DNA of 16,125 nucleotides. Origin: Campylobacteraceae bacterium (GTDB lineage: Bacteria > Campylobacterota > Campylobacteria > Campylobacterales > Campylobacteraceae). The stretch is taken from NCBI GenBank assembly GCA_031259875.1, contig JAIRKW010000123.1, positions 1 to 16,125 of the forward strand, in the 5' to 3' direction. Under the pieces are notes generated by a model, which was not told the DNA's origin, made no database searches, and saw only the letters and a program-made list of their open reading frames with translations. A program made the position numbers and the translations under genes. Positions 1 to 7,693 of this stretch are shown here, in pieces. How positions within the stretch are numbered: position 1 is the first letter of the stretch; each line of letters opens with the position of its first letter.

Positions 1-1
1 G

Positions 2-73
2 TTTGTCAATGGTAACGGCGAGGGAGACGACGATTACAATAAAGTAAGTCTTGCAGCAGTCTACTCTTTTTAA
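2..73 (+). CDS. Outer-membrane beta-barrel protein, C-terminal fragment
   Basis: Only the last 23 codons are present; the gene starts left of the window. The peptide has an acidic, glycine-rich turn (GNGEGDDDY) and then an alternating final strand, KVSLAAVYSF, ending in phenylalanine before TAA. A terminal aromatic residue on an amphipathic last strand is the usual Bam-recognised C-terminal signature of Gram-negative outer-membrane barrels. That points to a porin or similar channel, but the family cannot be named from so little. The reading frame is open to the window edge. A GC-rich hairpin follows the stop by 4 nt. Confidence 0.6.
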   Translation, partial: FVNGNGEGDDDYNKVSLAAVYSF

Positions 74-77
74 CTAC

Positions 78-94
78 AGGGGTGAAATACCCCT
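78..94 (+). terminator. Hairpin after the barrel-protein gene, probable weak terminator
   Basis: AGGGGT (78-83), loop GAAAT, ACCCCT (89-94) make a perfect 6-bp stem with four G-C pairs, 4 nt after the stop codon. No run of T follows (next bases TAAAATTAGG), so it is either a leaky terminator, an mRNA 3'-end stabiliser, or an attenuator for the next gene. Confidence 0.45.
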
Positions 95-111
95 TAAAAT
101 TAGGATATATT

Positions 112-462
112 GTGAAAAAGACATTATCGCATAAACTCTTGTGGGTTGAAGAACTTATCAAAACAAAAAGGGCAACCGAAAATGACTTAAGTGATTTGAA
201 AGGGTGGATAGAGTTTTTCAGGCATGAGAGGCTTATACATTTGATAGTGACTGTCTTTGTCGGACTTTGCGATATGATAAGTATCATTATAATAATTCTA
301 AGCACAAACTACTCCTCATTTATCTTAAGTGCTCTTTTGACCATACTTTTTATATTTTATATTTTTCATTATTACGCGCTTGAAAACGGTACACAAAAAC
401 TCTATCTGCTTTTAGATGAGATGACAAAGATTGTGCGCTGCAAAAAACCCAAACAGACGTAA
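112..462 (+). CDS. Small two-helix membrane protein, unknown function
   Basis: 116 residues counted from GTG at 112. I chose this start because AGGA (102-105) lies 6 nt upstream, whereas an in-frame GTG at 82 sits inside the hairpin stem and has no usable ribosome site. Residues 1-40 are charged and probably helical, with basic and acidic residues mixed. Two hydrophobic segments follow, about 41-63 (with an isoleucine run) and 67-90, separated by a very short loop (STNYS). That gives a helical hairpin with both ends on the same side; the basic C-terminus (KIVRCKKPKQT) suggests they are cytoplasmic. I do not recognise the family. The gene lies between a barrel protein and ileS and may be read through from the upstream promoter, since only 38 nt separate it from the previous stop. 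Confidence 0.6.
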   Translation: MKKTLSHKLLWVEELIKTKRATENDLSDLKGWIEFFRHERLIHLIVTVFVGLCDMISIIIIILSTNYSSFILSALLTILFIFYIFHYYALENGTQKLYLLLDEMTKIVRCKKPKQT

Positions 463-492
463 ACTCTTTATATGTAAGAGCTTCTTAAATAG

Positions 493-506
493 TTTTTAGC
501 TAAAAT
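493..506 (+). promoter_or_regulatory. Probable sigma70 promoter of ileS operon with 12-bp palindrome
   Basis: TAAAAT at 501-506 is a good -10 box after a T-rich stretch, the style typical of Campylobacterota, which often lack a clear -35. It would start transcription near 513, about 58 nt before ileS. The -10 is part of a perfect palindrome, TTTTAGCTAAAA (494-505). A weak 5-bp dyad (CTCTT/AAGAG, 464-480) just after the previous stop could help end the upstream transcript. The other bases between 463 and 570 show nothing further except the ileS ribosome site. Confidence 0.5.
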
Positions 507-570
507 TATCCAATTTTTTTAAAGCCTCAAACATAAAACTATCTTTTTAAACAGTAAGGAGAAGAAATTA

Positions 571-3324
571 ATGGATTACAAGGATACGCTCCTTTTGCCG
601 ACGACAAATTTCCCAATGCGCGGAAACCTTCCCGAAAATGAACCCAAACGCTACGCTCAATGGTTTAACGAAAGAGATGTTTACAAAAAGATGAAACAAA
701 AAAGAGCTTCTGCAAAGAAGAGCTTTAATCTTCATGATGGTCCTCCATACGCCAACGGAAATATTCATATAGGTCACGCATTAAATAAAATACTAAAAGA
801 TGTAATTATCAAAACTCACTATTTTTTCGGCGAAAATATACGTTATGTGCCGGGTTGGGACTGCCATGGACTGCCTATAGAGCAGCAAGTTGAAAAAGCT
901 ATAGGCAAAGAGAAAAAAGATGCTATGCCCAAAGCGAAATTCAGACAATTATGTCGTGAACATGCACAAAAATATATACAAATACAAAAAGATGAATTTA
1001 AATCGCTTGGTGTTGTTGGGGATTGGGAAAATCCGTATCTCACAATGAAGTTTGAATTTGAAGCAGATATTTACAGAGCTTTGTGTGATATAGCAAAAAA
1101 AGGTCTTTTGGTTGAGCGAAGCAAGCCCGTGTTTTGGTCGTGGGCTGCAAGAAGCGCATTGGCTGAAGCTGAAGTTGAGTATCAGGACAAAGAGGATTAC
1201 TCCATATTTGTTGCGTTTGAATTAGACAATGATGCGCTCTTAAAACTTGGCGTTTCAAATGCAAAAGCTGTTATTTGGACAACGACTCCATGGACATTGC
1301 CTGCAAATATGGCAATAGCTTTTAATCCGGATGAAGAGTATGTTTTAACAGGTGAGAATTTGATAGCAGCCAAAGCGCGGCTGGAGGCTTTGATAGAACT
1401 TGGCATTACAGAGGGCAAAATCAAAAAGAGTTTTAAAGCCAAGATTTTGGAAAATACGTATGCCTTAAATCCTCTGAACGGACGCAAATCACAATTGATA
1501 TTGGGTTCTCACGTGTTGATGGACGGAGGTTCAGGTCTTGTCCATACGGCTCCGGGGCATGGAGATGATGACTATAAGGTTGCTTTGATTTACGGTATTA
1601 AAACCATTATGCCTGTAGATGAAGACGGCAAATATGACCAAAGTGTTGTGCGTGAAAAGCTTTTGCCAAATCCGGAAGAGTTTGTAGGAGTACATGTATT
1701 CAAAGCAAATGAGAAGATTTTGGAACTTTTGGGAAATTCACTCTTAAAATGCTCTAAATTTGTCCACTCATATCCTTACTGCTGGAGAACGCATACGCCT
1801 GTTATTTACCGTGCTACAAAGCAGTGGTTTATAGCGATGGATGAGGCAAAAGAGGAGTTGAGTCTGCGGGCAAAAGCTTTGAATGAGATAGAAAAGTTGA
1901 AATTTTACCCGCAAGCAGGATATAAAAGACTTAGCAGTATGATAGAGAACCGTCCCGATTGGTGCATCTCAAGACAGCGCGATTGGGGTGTGCCTATAGC
2001 GTTTTTCAGAGATAAAACGACCGGCGAAGCTATATATGACGATGCTATTTTGGAAAATACCGCAGCACTTTTTGAAAAATATGGCGCTGATGTTTGGTGG
2101 GATAAAGAGATAAAAGATTTGCTGCCCGAAAACTCGAAATTAAATCCTGAAAATCTTGAAAAAGTTATGGATATTTTAGACGTTTGGTTTGACAGCGGAA
2201 GTACTTGGAGAGCGGTTTTAGACTCAAAAAATTATGACGGCGGGAATTATCCTTCGGATATGTATCTTGAGGGAAGTGATCAGCACAGAGGTTGGTTTCA
2301 AAGTTCGCTTTTAGTAAGTACGGCGGTTAACGGCAAAGCTCCTTATAAAAATATCTTGACTCATGGTTTCACTGTTGACGAAAAAGGTGAAAAGATGAGC
2401 AAATCCAAAGGAAACGGTGTAGCACCGTCTGATATCGCAAAAAGATACGGCGTTGAGATTTTAAGACTTTGGGTAGGTATAAGCGATTACACAGCAGAGG
2501 TCAAAATCAGTGAAAATATCATAAAGCAAGTTGCCGAGCAGTATAGAAAGATAAGAAATACATTTAGATTTTTACTCTCTTGCACCAATGACCTTGAGAC
2601 GGTTTTGGAGCCAAAAGAGCTCGGAGCTGTAGACAGATGGATACTAAGCGCAGCAAAAGGCGTGTTTGACGAAGTAAAAGAGGCATTTGGTGTATATGAT
2701 TTTTCAAAGGGATATTCGCTTTTAAATAACTTTATAGCTGCGGAACTTAGTGGAATATATATGGATATAAGCAAAGATAGACTCTACTGCGACGCTAAAG
2801 ATTCCAAGACCAGACGTTCTGCTCAAAGTGCGATGGCATTGATACTTGAAGCAATGCTGCCGCTTGTGGCGCCTGTTCTTACATATACAGTTGATGAAAT
2901 TACAGATTATGCTCCCAATATTATAAAAAAAGATAAAACAGATGCTTTTGATATGGAGTATGTACCTTTGACCGAAGTTAAATCTAAGCTGAATACGGAA
3001 TTTTTGAAACTTGCAAGAGAGAAATTTTTTGAAATAGTAGACAAGCTTAAAAAAGAGAAGATAATAAAATCAACATTAGAGTTAAACCTTGTAACAAAAG
3101 CTGGCGAATTTAAAGAAATGAGTTTACAGGATGCCGAAGACTGGTTTACAATAAGCGAAGTTGTCTCATCGTCAAATGGGGAAATTTTGGGCGAGTTTGA
3201 TATTGATAAAGAGCATTTTGTCATAACAAGAGCCGTTGATAAAAAATGCCCGAGATGCTGGAAATTTAAATCTCAAAGCGAAGAGCATTTATGTCCTCGC
3301 TGCGCGAAGGTGATAAATGGTTGA
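571..3324 (+). CDS. ileS: Isoleucyl-tRNA synthetase
   Basis: Cytoplasmic class I synthetase that charges tRNA-Ile. All family hallmarks are visible in the 917 residues: the PPYANG segment (58-63) leading into HIGH (66-69), the CP1 editing domain with TTTPW (237-241) and GHGDDDY (329-335), the WCISRQRDWG strip, DVWFDSGSTW, and KMSKS (608-612). A C-terminal zinc finger has Cys893, 896, 908 and 911. Length and order match bacterial IleRS close to the E. coli enzyme, so it is full-length and presumably editing-competent. ATG at 571 has a strong site (AAGGAG) 9 nt upstream. The last 8 nt overlap the start of a small membrane-protein gene, so the two are likely translationally coupled. No T-box-like leader is seen. 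Confidence 0.98.
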   Translation: MDYKDTLLLPTTNFPMRGNLPENEPKRYAQWFNERDVYKKMKQKRASAKKSFNLHDGPPYANGNIHIGHALNKILKDVIIKTHYFFGENIRYVPGWDCHGLPIEQQVEKAIGKEKKDAMPKAKFRQLCREHAQKYIQIQKDEFKSLGVVGDWENPYLTMKFEFEADIYRALCDIAKKGLLVERSKPVFWSWAARSALAEAEVEYQDKEDYSIFVAFELDNDALLKLGVSNAKAVIWTTTPWTLPANMAIAFNPDEEYVLTGENLIAAKARLEALIELGITEGKIKKSFKAKILENTYALNPLNGRKSQLILGSHVLMDGGSGLVHTAPGHGDDDYKVALIYGIKTIMPVDEDGKYDQSVVREKLLPNPEEFVGVHVFKANEKILELLGNSLLKCSKFVHSYPYCWRTHTPVIYRATKQWFIAMDEAKEELSLRAKALNEIEKLKFYPQAGYKRLSSMIENRPDWCISRQRDWGVPIAFFRDKTTGEAIYDDAILENTAALFEKYGADVWWDKEIKDLLPENSKLNPENLEKVMDILDVWFDSGSTWRAVLDSKNYDGGNYPSDMYLEGSDQHRGWFQSSLLVSTAVNGKAPYKNILTHGFTVDEKGEKMSKSKGNGVAPSDIAKRYGVEILRLWVGISDYTAEVKISENIIKQVAEQYRKIRNTFRFLLSCTNDLETVLEPKELGAVDRWILSAAKGVFDEVKEAFGVYDFSKGYSLLNNFIAAELSGIYMDISKDRLYCDAKDSKTRRSAQSAMALILEAMLPLVAPVLTYTVDEITDYAPNIIKKDKTDAFDMEYVPLTEVKSKLNTEFLKLAREKFFEIVDKLKKEKIIKSTLELNLVTKAGEFKEMSLQDAEDWFTISEVVSSSNGEILGEFDIDKEHFVITRAVDKKCPRCWKFKSQSEEHLCPRCAKVING

Positions 3325-3445
3325 TTTTACAAAACCGGTTCCGTTTTTATATGTTGCAGGAGTGGTTATCGTTGTATGTTTGGTTATTGCCGCTGCGATA
3401 TTTCTTGTAAATATGAAAACAAAAAGGCTAAAGGATAAAGATTAA
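3317..3445 (+). CDS. 42-residue single-pass membrane protein between ileS and gatA
   Basis: ATG at 3317 lies inside the ileS terminal codons (ATGGTTGA overlap) and is preceded by GAAGGTG at a good ribosome-site distance. The peptide begins MVDFTKPVPF, has one hydrophobic segment about residues 9-31 (valine, isoleucine and alanine-rich), then a charged tail rich in Lys/Arg (MKTKRLKDKD). By the positive-inside rule the tail is cytoplasmic and the N-terminus periplasmic. It stops 1 nt before the gatA ATG, filling the gap exactly, which strongly suggests a real gene rather than chance. From memory, C. jejuni has a small membrane protein at the same place (Cj1060c). Function unknown; nothing in the sequence ties it to tRNA charging beyond position. 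Confidence 0.75.
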   Translation: MVDFTKPVPFLYVAGVVIVVCLVIAAAIFLVNMKTKRLKDKD

Positions 3446-3446
3446 G

Positions 3447-4808
3447 ATGATAACGCTAAAAGAGGCATTGAAATTAAACAAAGATGAGATAAAAGAGTTA
3501 AGAGCAGACCTCGCAAAAAAGATAAAAGAGACGAAGTATCTCGGCGCTTATGTAGAACAACTGACAAATGAAGAGATAAATACAAACGGCGAGGGTATCC
3601 CCATAGCTGTTAAAGACAATATTCAAGTGAAAGGATGGAGCGTTACGTGTTCATCTAAAATATTGCAAGGATACGTATCTCCATATGATGCTACTGTTAT
3701 TACAAACATGGCAAAAGCGAATTTAAGCGCATTCGGCAGAACAAATATGGACGAATTTGCTATGGGAAGCACAACGGCAACCTCATTTTACGGCAAAACG
3801 TTAAATCCTGCAGACAATGAGCGGGTTCCCGGAGGAAGCAGCGGCGGAAGCGCAGCGGCGGTTGCCGGCGGAATAGCAATAGCTGCTCTTGGAAGTGATA
3901 CTGGAGGAAGTATCCGTCAGCCGGCAGCTTTTTGCGGATGCGTAGGGTTAAAACCGACATACGGAAAAGTGAGCCGTTACGGTTTGACTGCTTTTTCAAG
4001 CTCTTTAGACCAGATAGGTCCTATCACGCAAAATGTGGAAGATGCCGCAATTTTATTTGATATTATCGCAGGGCATGAATCAAAAGACTCTACAAGTGCG
4101 AATATCGTGCATACTCCGATAGCCCCAAAACTTAATCCCAATAGAAAATTAAAAATCGCAGTCATTGAAAACTTTTTGAATGAAGCTTCCGAAGATATAC
4201 AAAAAAGCGTACAAAACTCTATAGCCGCTTTGCGCTCAAACGGGCATGAGATAATATATAAAAATATGCTGAATTCAAAATACGACGTTGCGACATACTA
4301 TGTTGTCGCTACAGCCGAAGCGAGCGCAAACTTAAGCCGTTTTGACGGAGTAAGATACGGCAGAAGAGTTGAGGGTGAAAACCTGAAAGAGATGTATGTG
4401 AAAACAAGGAGCGAAGGGTTCGGCGATGAGGTAAAACGCAGAATTTTGCTGGGTACTTTTGTGCTAAGCAGCGGATATTATGATGCTTACTACATCCAAG
4501 CTCAAAAAGCAAGACATTTGATAAAAGAGAATTATGAAAATATTTTCAAAGAAGCAGACCTTATCTTTTCTCCCGTTACGCCTACAACGGCATTTAAATT
4601 CGGACAAATAAGCAATCCTCTTGAGATGTATCTTAGCGATATTTACACAATAGGAGTCAATCTCGCAGGAGTTCCTGCTATATCTGTGCCGATAGGAAAA
4701 GGAGATAACGGACTTCCGGTAGGCGGGCAATTGATAGCTAAACCATTTGATGAACAAACATTGCTTGACGGTGCATTAAGTTTGGAAACAATTTTGAAAG
4801 GAAAATAA
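3447..4808 (+). CDS. gatA: Asp-tRNA(Asn)/Glu-tRNA(Gln) amidotransferase subunit A
   Basis: GatA is the glutaminase/amidase subunit of GatCAB. It frees ammonia from glutamine so that GatB can convert misacylated Glu-tRNA(Gln) and Asp-tRNA(Asn) to the amidated forms. The 453 residues carry the amidase signature with the Ser-cisSer-Lys triad: Lys56 (IPIAVKDN), Ser131 in GGSSGGS and nucleophile Ser155 in DTGGSIRQPA. The spacing matches S. aureus GatA exactly (Lys to Ser 99, cis-Ser to Ser 24). The later part, with SPVTPTTAF and VPAISVPIG, is also family-typical. gatB and gatC are not in the window. AAGGA lies 11 nt before ATG, a rather long spacing, so coupling to the preceding small gene, whose stop is 1 nt away, probably helps. 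guaB starts 4 nt after the stop. Confidence 0.97.
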   Translation: MITLKEALKLNKDEIKELRADLAKKIKETKYLGAYVEQLTNEEINTNGEGIPIAVKDNIQVKGWSVTCSSKILQGYVSPYDATVITNMAKANLSAFGRTNMDEFAMGSTTATSFYGKTLNPADNERVPGGSSGGSAAAVAGGIAIAALGSDTGGSIRQPAAFCGCVGLKPTYGKVSRYGLTAFSSSLDQIGPITQNVEDAAILFDIIAGHESKDSTSANIVHTPIAPKLNPNRKLKIAVIENFLNEASEDIQKSVQNSIAALRSNGHEIIYKNMLNSKYDVATYYVVATAEASANLSRFDGVRYGRRVEGENLKEMYVKTRSEGFGDEVKRRILLGTFVLSSGYYDAYYIQAQKARHLIKENYENIFKEADLIFSPVTPTTAFKFGQISNPLEMYLSDIYTIGVNLAGVPAISVPIGKGDNGLPVGGQLIAKPFDEQTLLDGALSLETILKGK

Positions 4809-4812
4809 TTTT

Positions 4813-6264
4813 ATGAAAATCCGCGCTAAAACTCTAACTTTTGAAGATGTATTATTAGTTCCGCAGTATTCGGAGATTTTGCCAAGAGAGGTTGATATTT
4901 CGACAAAACTCACGCGAAGTATTCCATTAAATACTCCTATTATCTCTGCGGCGATGGACACGGTAACGGAGCACAGAGCGGCGATTATGATGGCAAGACT
5001 CGGCGGCATTGGCATCGTGCATAAAAATATGGATATCGCTTCCCAAGCACGTGAAATCAGACGCGTTAAAAAGAGTGAGAGCGGCATCATAATAGACCCT
5101 GTTTCTGTTGAAGCGCAGCAGACGATACAAGATGCGCTGGATATCATGTCTGAATACAGAATTTCGGGTGTGCCTGTAATCGATAAAGACAGAAAACTTA
5201 TCGGCATACTGACCAACCGCGATTTGCGCTTTGAAACCGATTATAGTAAAACAGTTGATGAAGTAATGACAAAACCACCTCTTATAACTGCTTTGAAAGG
5301 CATCAATCTTAATGACGCGGAGAAGATATTTCAGACAAATAAAGTAGAAAAACTTCCGATAGTAAGCGAAGATGGCAAACTTGAAGGACTTATTACCATA
5401 AAAGATTTGAAAAAACGACAAGAATATCCGCAGGCAAACAAAGATGAATTCGGACGCCTAAGAGTAGGAGCAGCTGTTGGAGTAGGGCAGCTTGACAGAG
5501 TTAAAGCTTTGGTTGAAGCAGGTGTGGATGTGGTAGTTCTTGATTCTGCGCACGGGCATTCAAAAGGTATAATAGATACAGTAAAAAATATTAAAAAAGA
5601 TTTTGATGTGCAGGTAATTGCAGGCAATGTTGCTACTGCCGAGGGCGTTGAAGCATTGGTAAGAGCAGGTGCTGACGGTGTAAAAGTTGGCATAGGACCC
5701 GGCTCAATCTGCACGACAAGAATAGTCGCAGGAGTGGGTGTGCCGCAAATTTCTGCAATAGATGAATGCGCAAGAGAAGGCAAAAAACATGGAGTTCCCA
5801 TTATAGCCGACGGCGGTATAAAATATTCAGGCGATATAGCCAAAGCATTAGCAGTAGGTGCGAGTTGCGTTATGATAGGAAGTTTACTTGCAGGAACCGA
5901 TGAGAGTCCGGGAGAGCTTATCATTTTTCAAGGCAGGCAATACAAAACATACCGCGGAATGGGCAGCATAGGCGCTATGACAAAGGGCAGCACAGACAGA
6001 TATTTTCAAGAGGGAACAGCGGCTGATAAATTAGTGCCGGAAGGCATAGAAGGTCGTGTGCCGTATGCTGGAACTATCAAAAACGTAATTCATCAAATGA
6101 TAGGTGGTCTCCGCTCGTCTATGGGTTACGTTGGGGCTAAAAATATAGCGGATTTTCAAGACAGAGCTGAATTTGTGGAAATCACAAGTGCAGGACTTAA
6201 AGAAAGCCACGTACACGATGTTATCATTACACAAGAAGCGCCTAATTACAGAATAAAAGAGTAA
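4813..6264 (+). CDS. guaB: Inosine-5'-monophosphate dehydrogenase
   Basis: Oxidises IMP to XMP with NAD+, the first committed step of GMP synthesis, in the cytoplasm. The 483-residue protein has the TIM-barrel start (LTFEDVLLVPQYS), two CBS repeats inserted at about 94-147 and 154-206, the catalytic loop GIGPGSICTTR with Cys300, and the mobile flap with the Arg396-Tyr397 dyad (STDRYFQ). The strip GRLRVGAAVG marks the return to the barrel after the CBS pair. Length is standard for bacterial IMPDH. It follows gatA by 4 nt and is likely co-transcribed with ileS and gatA; pairing a purine gene with tRNA charging appears to be lineage-conserved order rather than a functional pathway. No truncation or odd residue seen. 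Confidence 0.98.
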   Translation: MKIRAKTLTFEDVLLVPQYSEILPREVDISTKLTRSIPLNTPIISAAMDTVTEHRAAIMMARLGGIGIVHKNMDIASQAREIRRVKKSESGIIIDPVSVEAQQTIQDALDIMSEYRISGVPVIDKDRKLIGILTNRDLRFETDYSKTVDEVMTKPPLITALKGINLNDAEKIFQTNKVEKLPIVSEDGKLEGLITIKDLKKRQEYPQANKDEFGRLRVGAAVGVGQLDRVKALVEAGVDVVVLDSAHGHSKGIIDTVKNIKKDFDVQVIAGNVATAEGVEALVRAGADGVKVGIGPGSICTTRIVAGVGVPQISAIDECAREGKKHGVPIIADGGIKYSGDIAKALAVGASCVMIGSLLAGTDESPGELIIFQGRQYKTYRGMGSIGAMTKGSTDRYFQEGTAADKLVPEGIEGRVPYAGTIKNVIHQMIGGLRSSMGYVGAKNIADFQDRAEFVEITSAGLKESHVHDVIITQEAPNYRIKE

Positions 6265-6297
6265 AAAACACTTCAAAAATGGCAAAGCTCTGTTTTT
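6264..6297 (+). terminator. Possible weak terminator after guaB
   Basis: AAAAACA (6264-6270) can pair with TGTTTTT (6291-6297), enclosing a 20-nt loop. The right arm doubles as a T-run. The stem is A/T-only apart from one C-G pair and the loop is long, so it may be inactive. It would separate ileS-gatA-guaB from the metX transcript. Confidence 0.25.
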
Positions 6298-6331
6298 ATG
6301 CAGTGCAAATACGTGCATTTAAAGGGTTTTG

Positions 6332-6355
6332 TCTAAAAGTATTTTTAGATATAAT
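6332..6355 (+). promoter_or_regulatory. metX promoter with overlapping inverted repeat
   Basis: TATAAT at 6350-6355 is a consensus -10 box, giving a start near 6362 and a leader of about 23 nt. Directly upstream TCTAAAA (6332-6338) and TTTTAGA (6343-6349) form a 7-bp inverted repeat around GTAT. A repressor dimer bound there would cover the -10/-35 spacer, so it is a candidate operator, although AT-rich promoters make such dyads fairly common. Confidence 0.6.
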
Positions 6356-6384
6356 AAGCAAATTTTACTAAAAAAAGGTCGTAT

Positions 6385-7518
6385 GTGGTCATAACTCAAA
6401 AGATTGAACATTTCAGTTCGCCGTTATATTTGGAAAGCGGACGAATCTTGGAATCTTACAGTGTTGCATATGAAACATACGGCGAATTAAACGCAGATAA
6501 AAGCAATGTTATAGTAATTTTTCACGCCCTAACAGGTTCGCAGCATGCCGCAGGGCGTTACGAAGGTGATAATAAAAGCGGCTGGTGGGATTCGCTTATA
6601 GGCGACGGTAAAATAATAGATACAACAAAGTTTTTCGTTATCTGCTCCAATATCTTAGGCGGCTGCAACGGTACGACAGGTCCTATGTCCGTTAATCCGT
6701 CCACAGATGAACCGTACCGCTTGAAATTTCCAGTTATTACAATAAGTGATATGGTGCGCGTACAGCAAAATCTTTTTGCAAGACTTGGATTTAAAAGCGT
6801 TTATGCTGCCATAGGCGGCAGTTTGGGCGCAATGCAGGCTCTTTGCTGTTCTATAGAGTACCCTGATTTTGCTAAGCGTATTATATGTTTAGCCGGTACG
6901 TCCGCAACCTCGCCGTGGGCTATCTCATTTAATAAAATAGCTATGGACGGCATTTTAAATGATCCACAGTTTAAAAACGGGCAGTACGATGAAGACGCTT
7001 TTAAGGACGAAGGACTTTTTGGATTGGCTCTTGGGCGAATGGCGGGGCATATAAGTTTTCTCTCGCCGTACTCAATGCGCAGAAAATTTGATAGAAATTA
7101 TGTAGATACAGACGGTCTTTACGAGCTTTTTGGGCGTTTTCAAGCCGAGAAATATCTGGAGTATAACGGTTATAGTTTTTCAAGACGGTTTGACCCTTTG
7201 AGTTATCTTTACATTATAAAAGCGATGAATATTTTTGATGCGGCAAGAAATTATGAATCTTTGAAAGATTCTTTCAGCTCCATAAAAGCAAAAGTTTATC
7301 TTATTGCATTTAAGGGCGATTTGCTGTTTTTACCAGATGAGATGGAACTTATAAGAGATACGCTTTACGAGCTCGGCAGAGAAGATATGACTGAATTTGT
7401 TTGTGTTGAGAGCGATTATGGACATGATGCGTTTTTGGTAGAATATGAAAAGTTTGATTTTTATATAAAAAAAGCTTTGATGGAGGAGATTTGCAATGGC
7501 AAAGACGGAGAAGTTTGA
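6385..7518 (+). CDS. metX: Homoserine O-acyltransferase, MetX type
   Basis: Alpha/beta-hydrolase that activates homoserine with acetyl-CoA (or succinyl-CoA in some members) for methionine synthesis. Visible marks in 377 residues: oxyanion region FHALTGSQHAAG, the LGGCNGTTGP loop, nucleophile elbow GGSLGAMQ with Ser146, then Asp312 (FKGDLLF) and His347 (YGHDAF) completing the triad. Spacing fits Haemophilus-type homoserine acetyltransferase. Whether acetyl- or succinyl-CoA is used cannot be settled here. The start is GTG at 6385 behind AAAAAAGG; an ATG two bases upstream is in another frame and stops after three codons. The gene has its own promoter and its end overlaps xseB by 23 nt. From memory, it is absent from the same spot in C. 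jejuni, so it looks like a lineage-specific insertion. Confidence 0.95.
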   Translation: MVITQKIEHFSSPLYLESGRILESYSVAYETYGELNADKSNVIVIFHALTGSQHAAGRYEGDNKSGWWDSLIGDGKIIDTTKFFVICSNILGGCNGTTGPMSVNPSTDEPYRLKFPVITISDMVRVQQNLFARLGFKSVYAAIGGSLGAMQALCCSIEYPDFAKRIICLAGTSATSPWAISFNKIAMDGILNDPQFKNGQYDEDAFKDEGLFGLALGRMAGHISFLSPYSMRRKFDRNYVDTDGLYELFGRFQAEKYLEYNGYSFSRRFDPLSYLYIIKAMNIFDAARNYESLKDSFSSIKAKVYLIAFKGDLLFLPDEMELIRDTLYELGREDMTEFVCVESDYGHDAFLVEYEKFDFYIKKALMEEICNGKDGEV

Positions 7519-7693
7519 AGATAAGCTTGAAAAAGCGAAAGTGCTTTTAAATAAACTTAGCGAACCAACATTGTCGCTTGAAGATAGTATGACTTATTAT
7601 AAAGATGGAATAAAAATCTTAAAAGAGGCGTCAAATCTACTGGAGGAGGCTAAGCAGGAGTTTGAGATTTTGTCAAATGAGATTGACTCATGA
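7496..7693 (+). CDS. xseB: Exodeoxyribonuclease VII small subunit
   Basis: XseB is a small coiled-coil protein that binds the large subunit XseA to form exonuclease VII, a single-strand DNA exonuclease. The 65 residues are almost wholly helical and show the family pattern: FEDKLEKAKVLLNKL, then LSLEDSMTYYKDGIKIL and EASNLLEEAKQEFEIL. ATG at 7496 has a near-perfect GGAGGAG 7 nt upstream, all of it inside metX, so translation begins before metX ends (23-nt overlap in another frame). Its TGA shares ATGA with the next start. xseA is not in the window. Confidence 0.9.
   Translation: MAKTEKFEDKLEKAKVLLNKLSEPTLSLEDSMTYYKDGIKILKEASNLLEEAKQEFEILSNEIDS

Noticed and set aside
82..111. Upstream GTG start for the two-helix membrane protein
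   Set aside because: It falls in the stem of the 78-94 hairpin and has no correctly spaced ribosome site, whereas GTG at 112 has AGGA 6 nt upstream.
5331..5924. Long - strand open frame (about 197 codons) opposite guaB
   Set aside because: It lies wholly antisense to a strongly conserved enzyme gene, is rich in Ser/Pro/Thr/Ala as expected from reverse translation of that frame, and has no ribosome site or family motifs.
6301..6320. TGCA-AATACG-TGCA after guaB as a hairpin
   Set aside because: Only a 4-bp self-complementary tetramer with no supporting stem or T-run.
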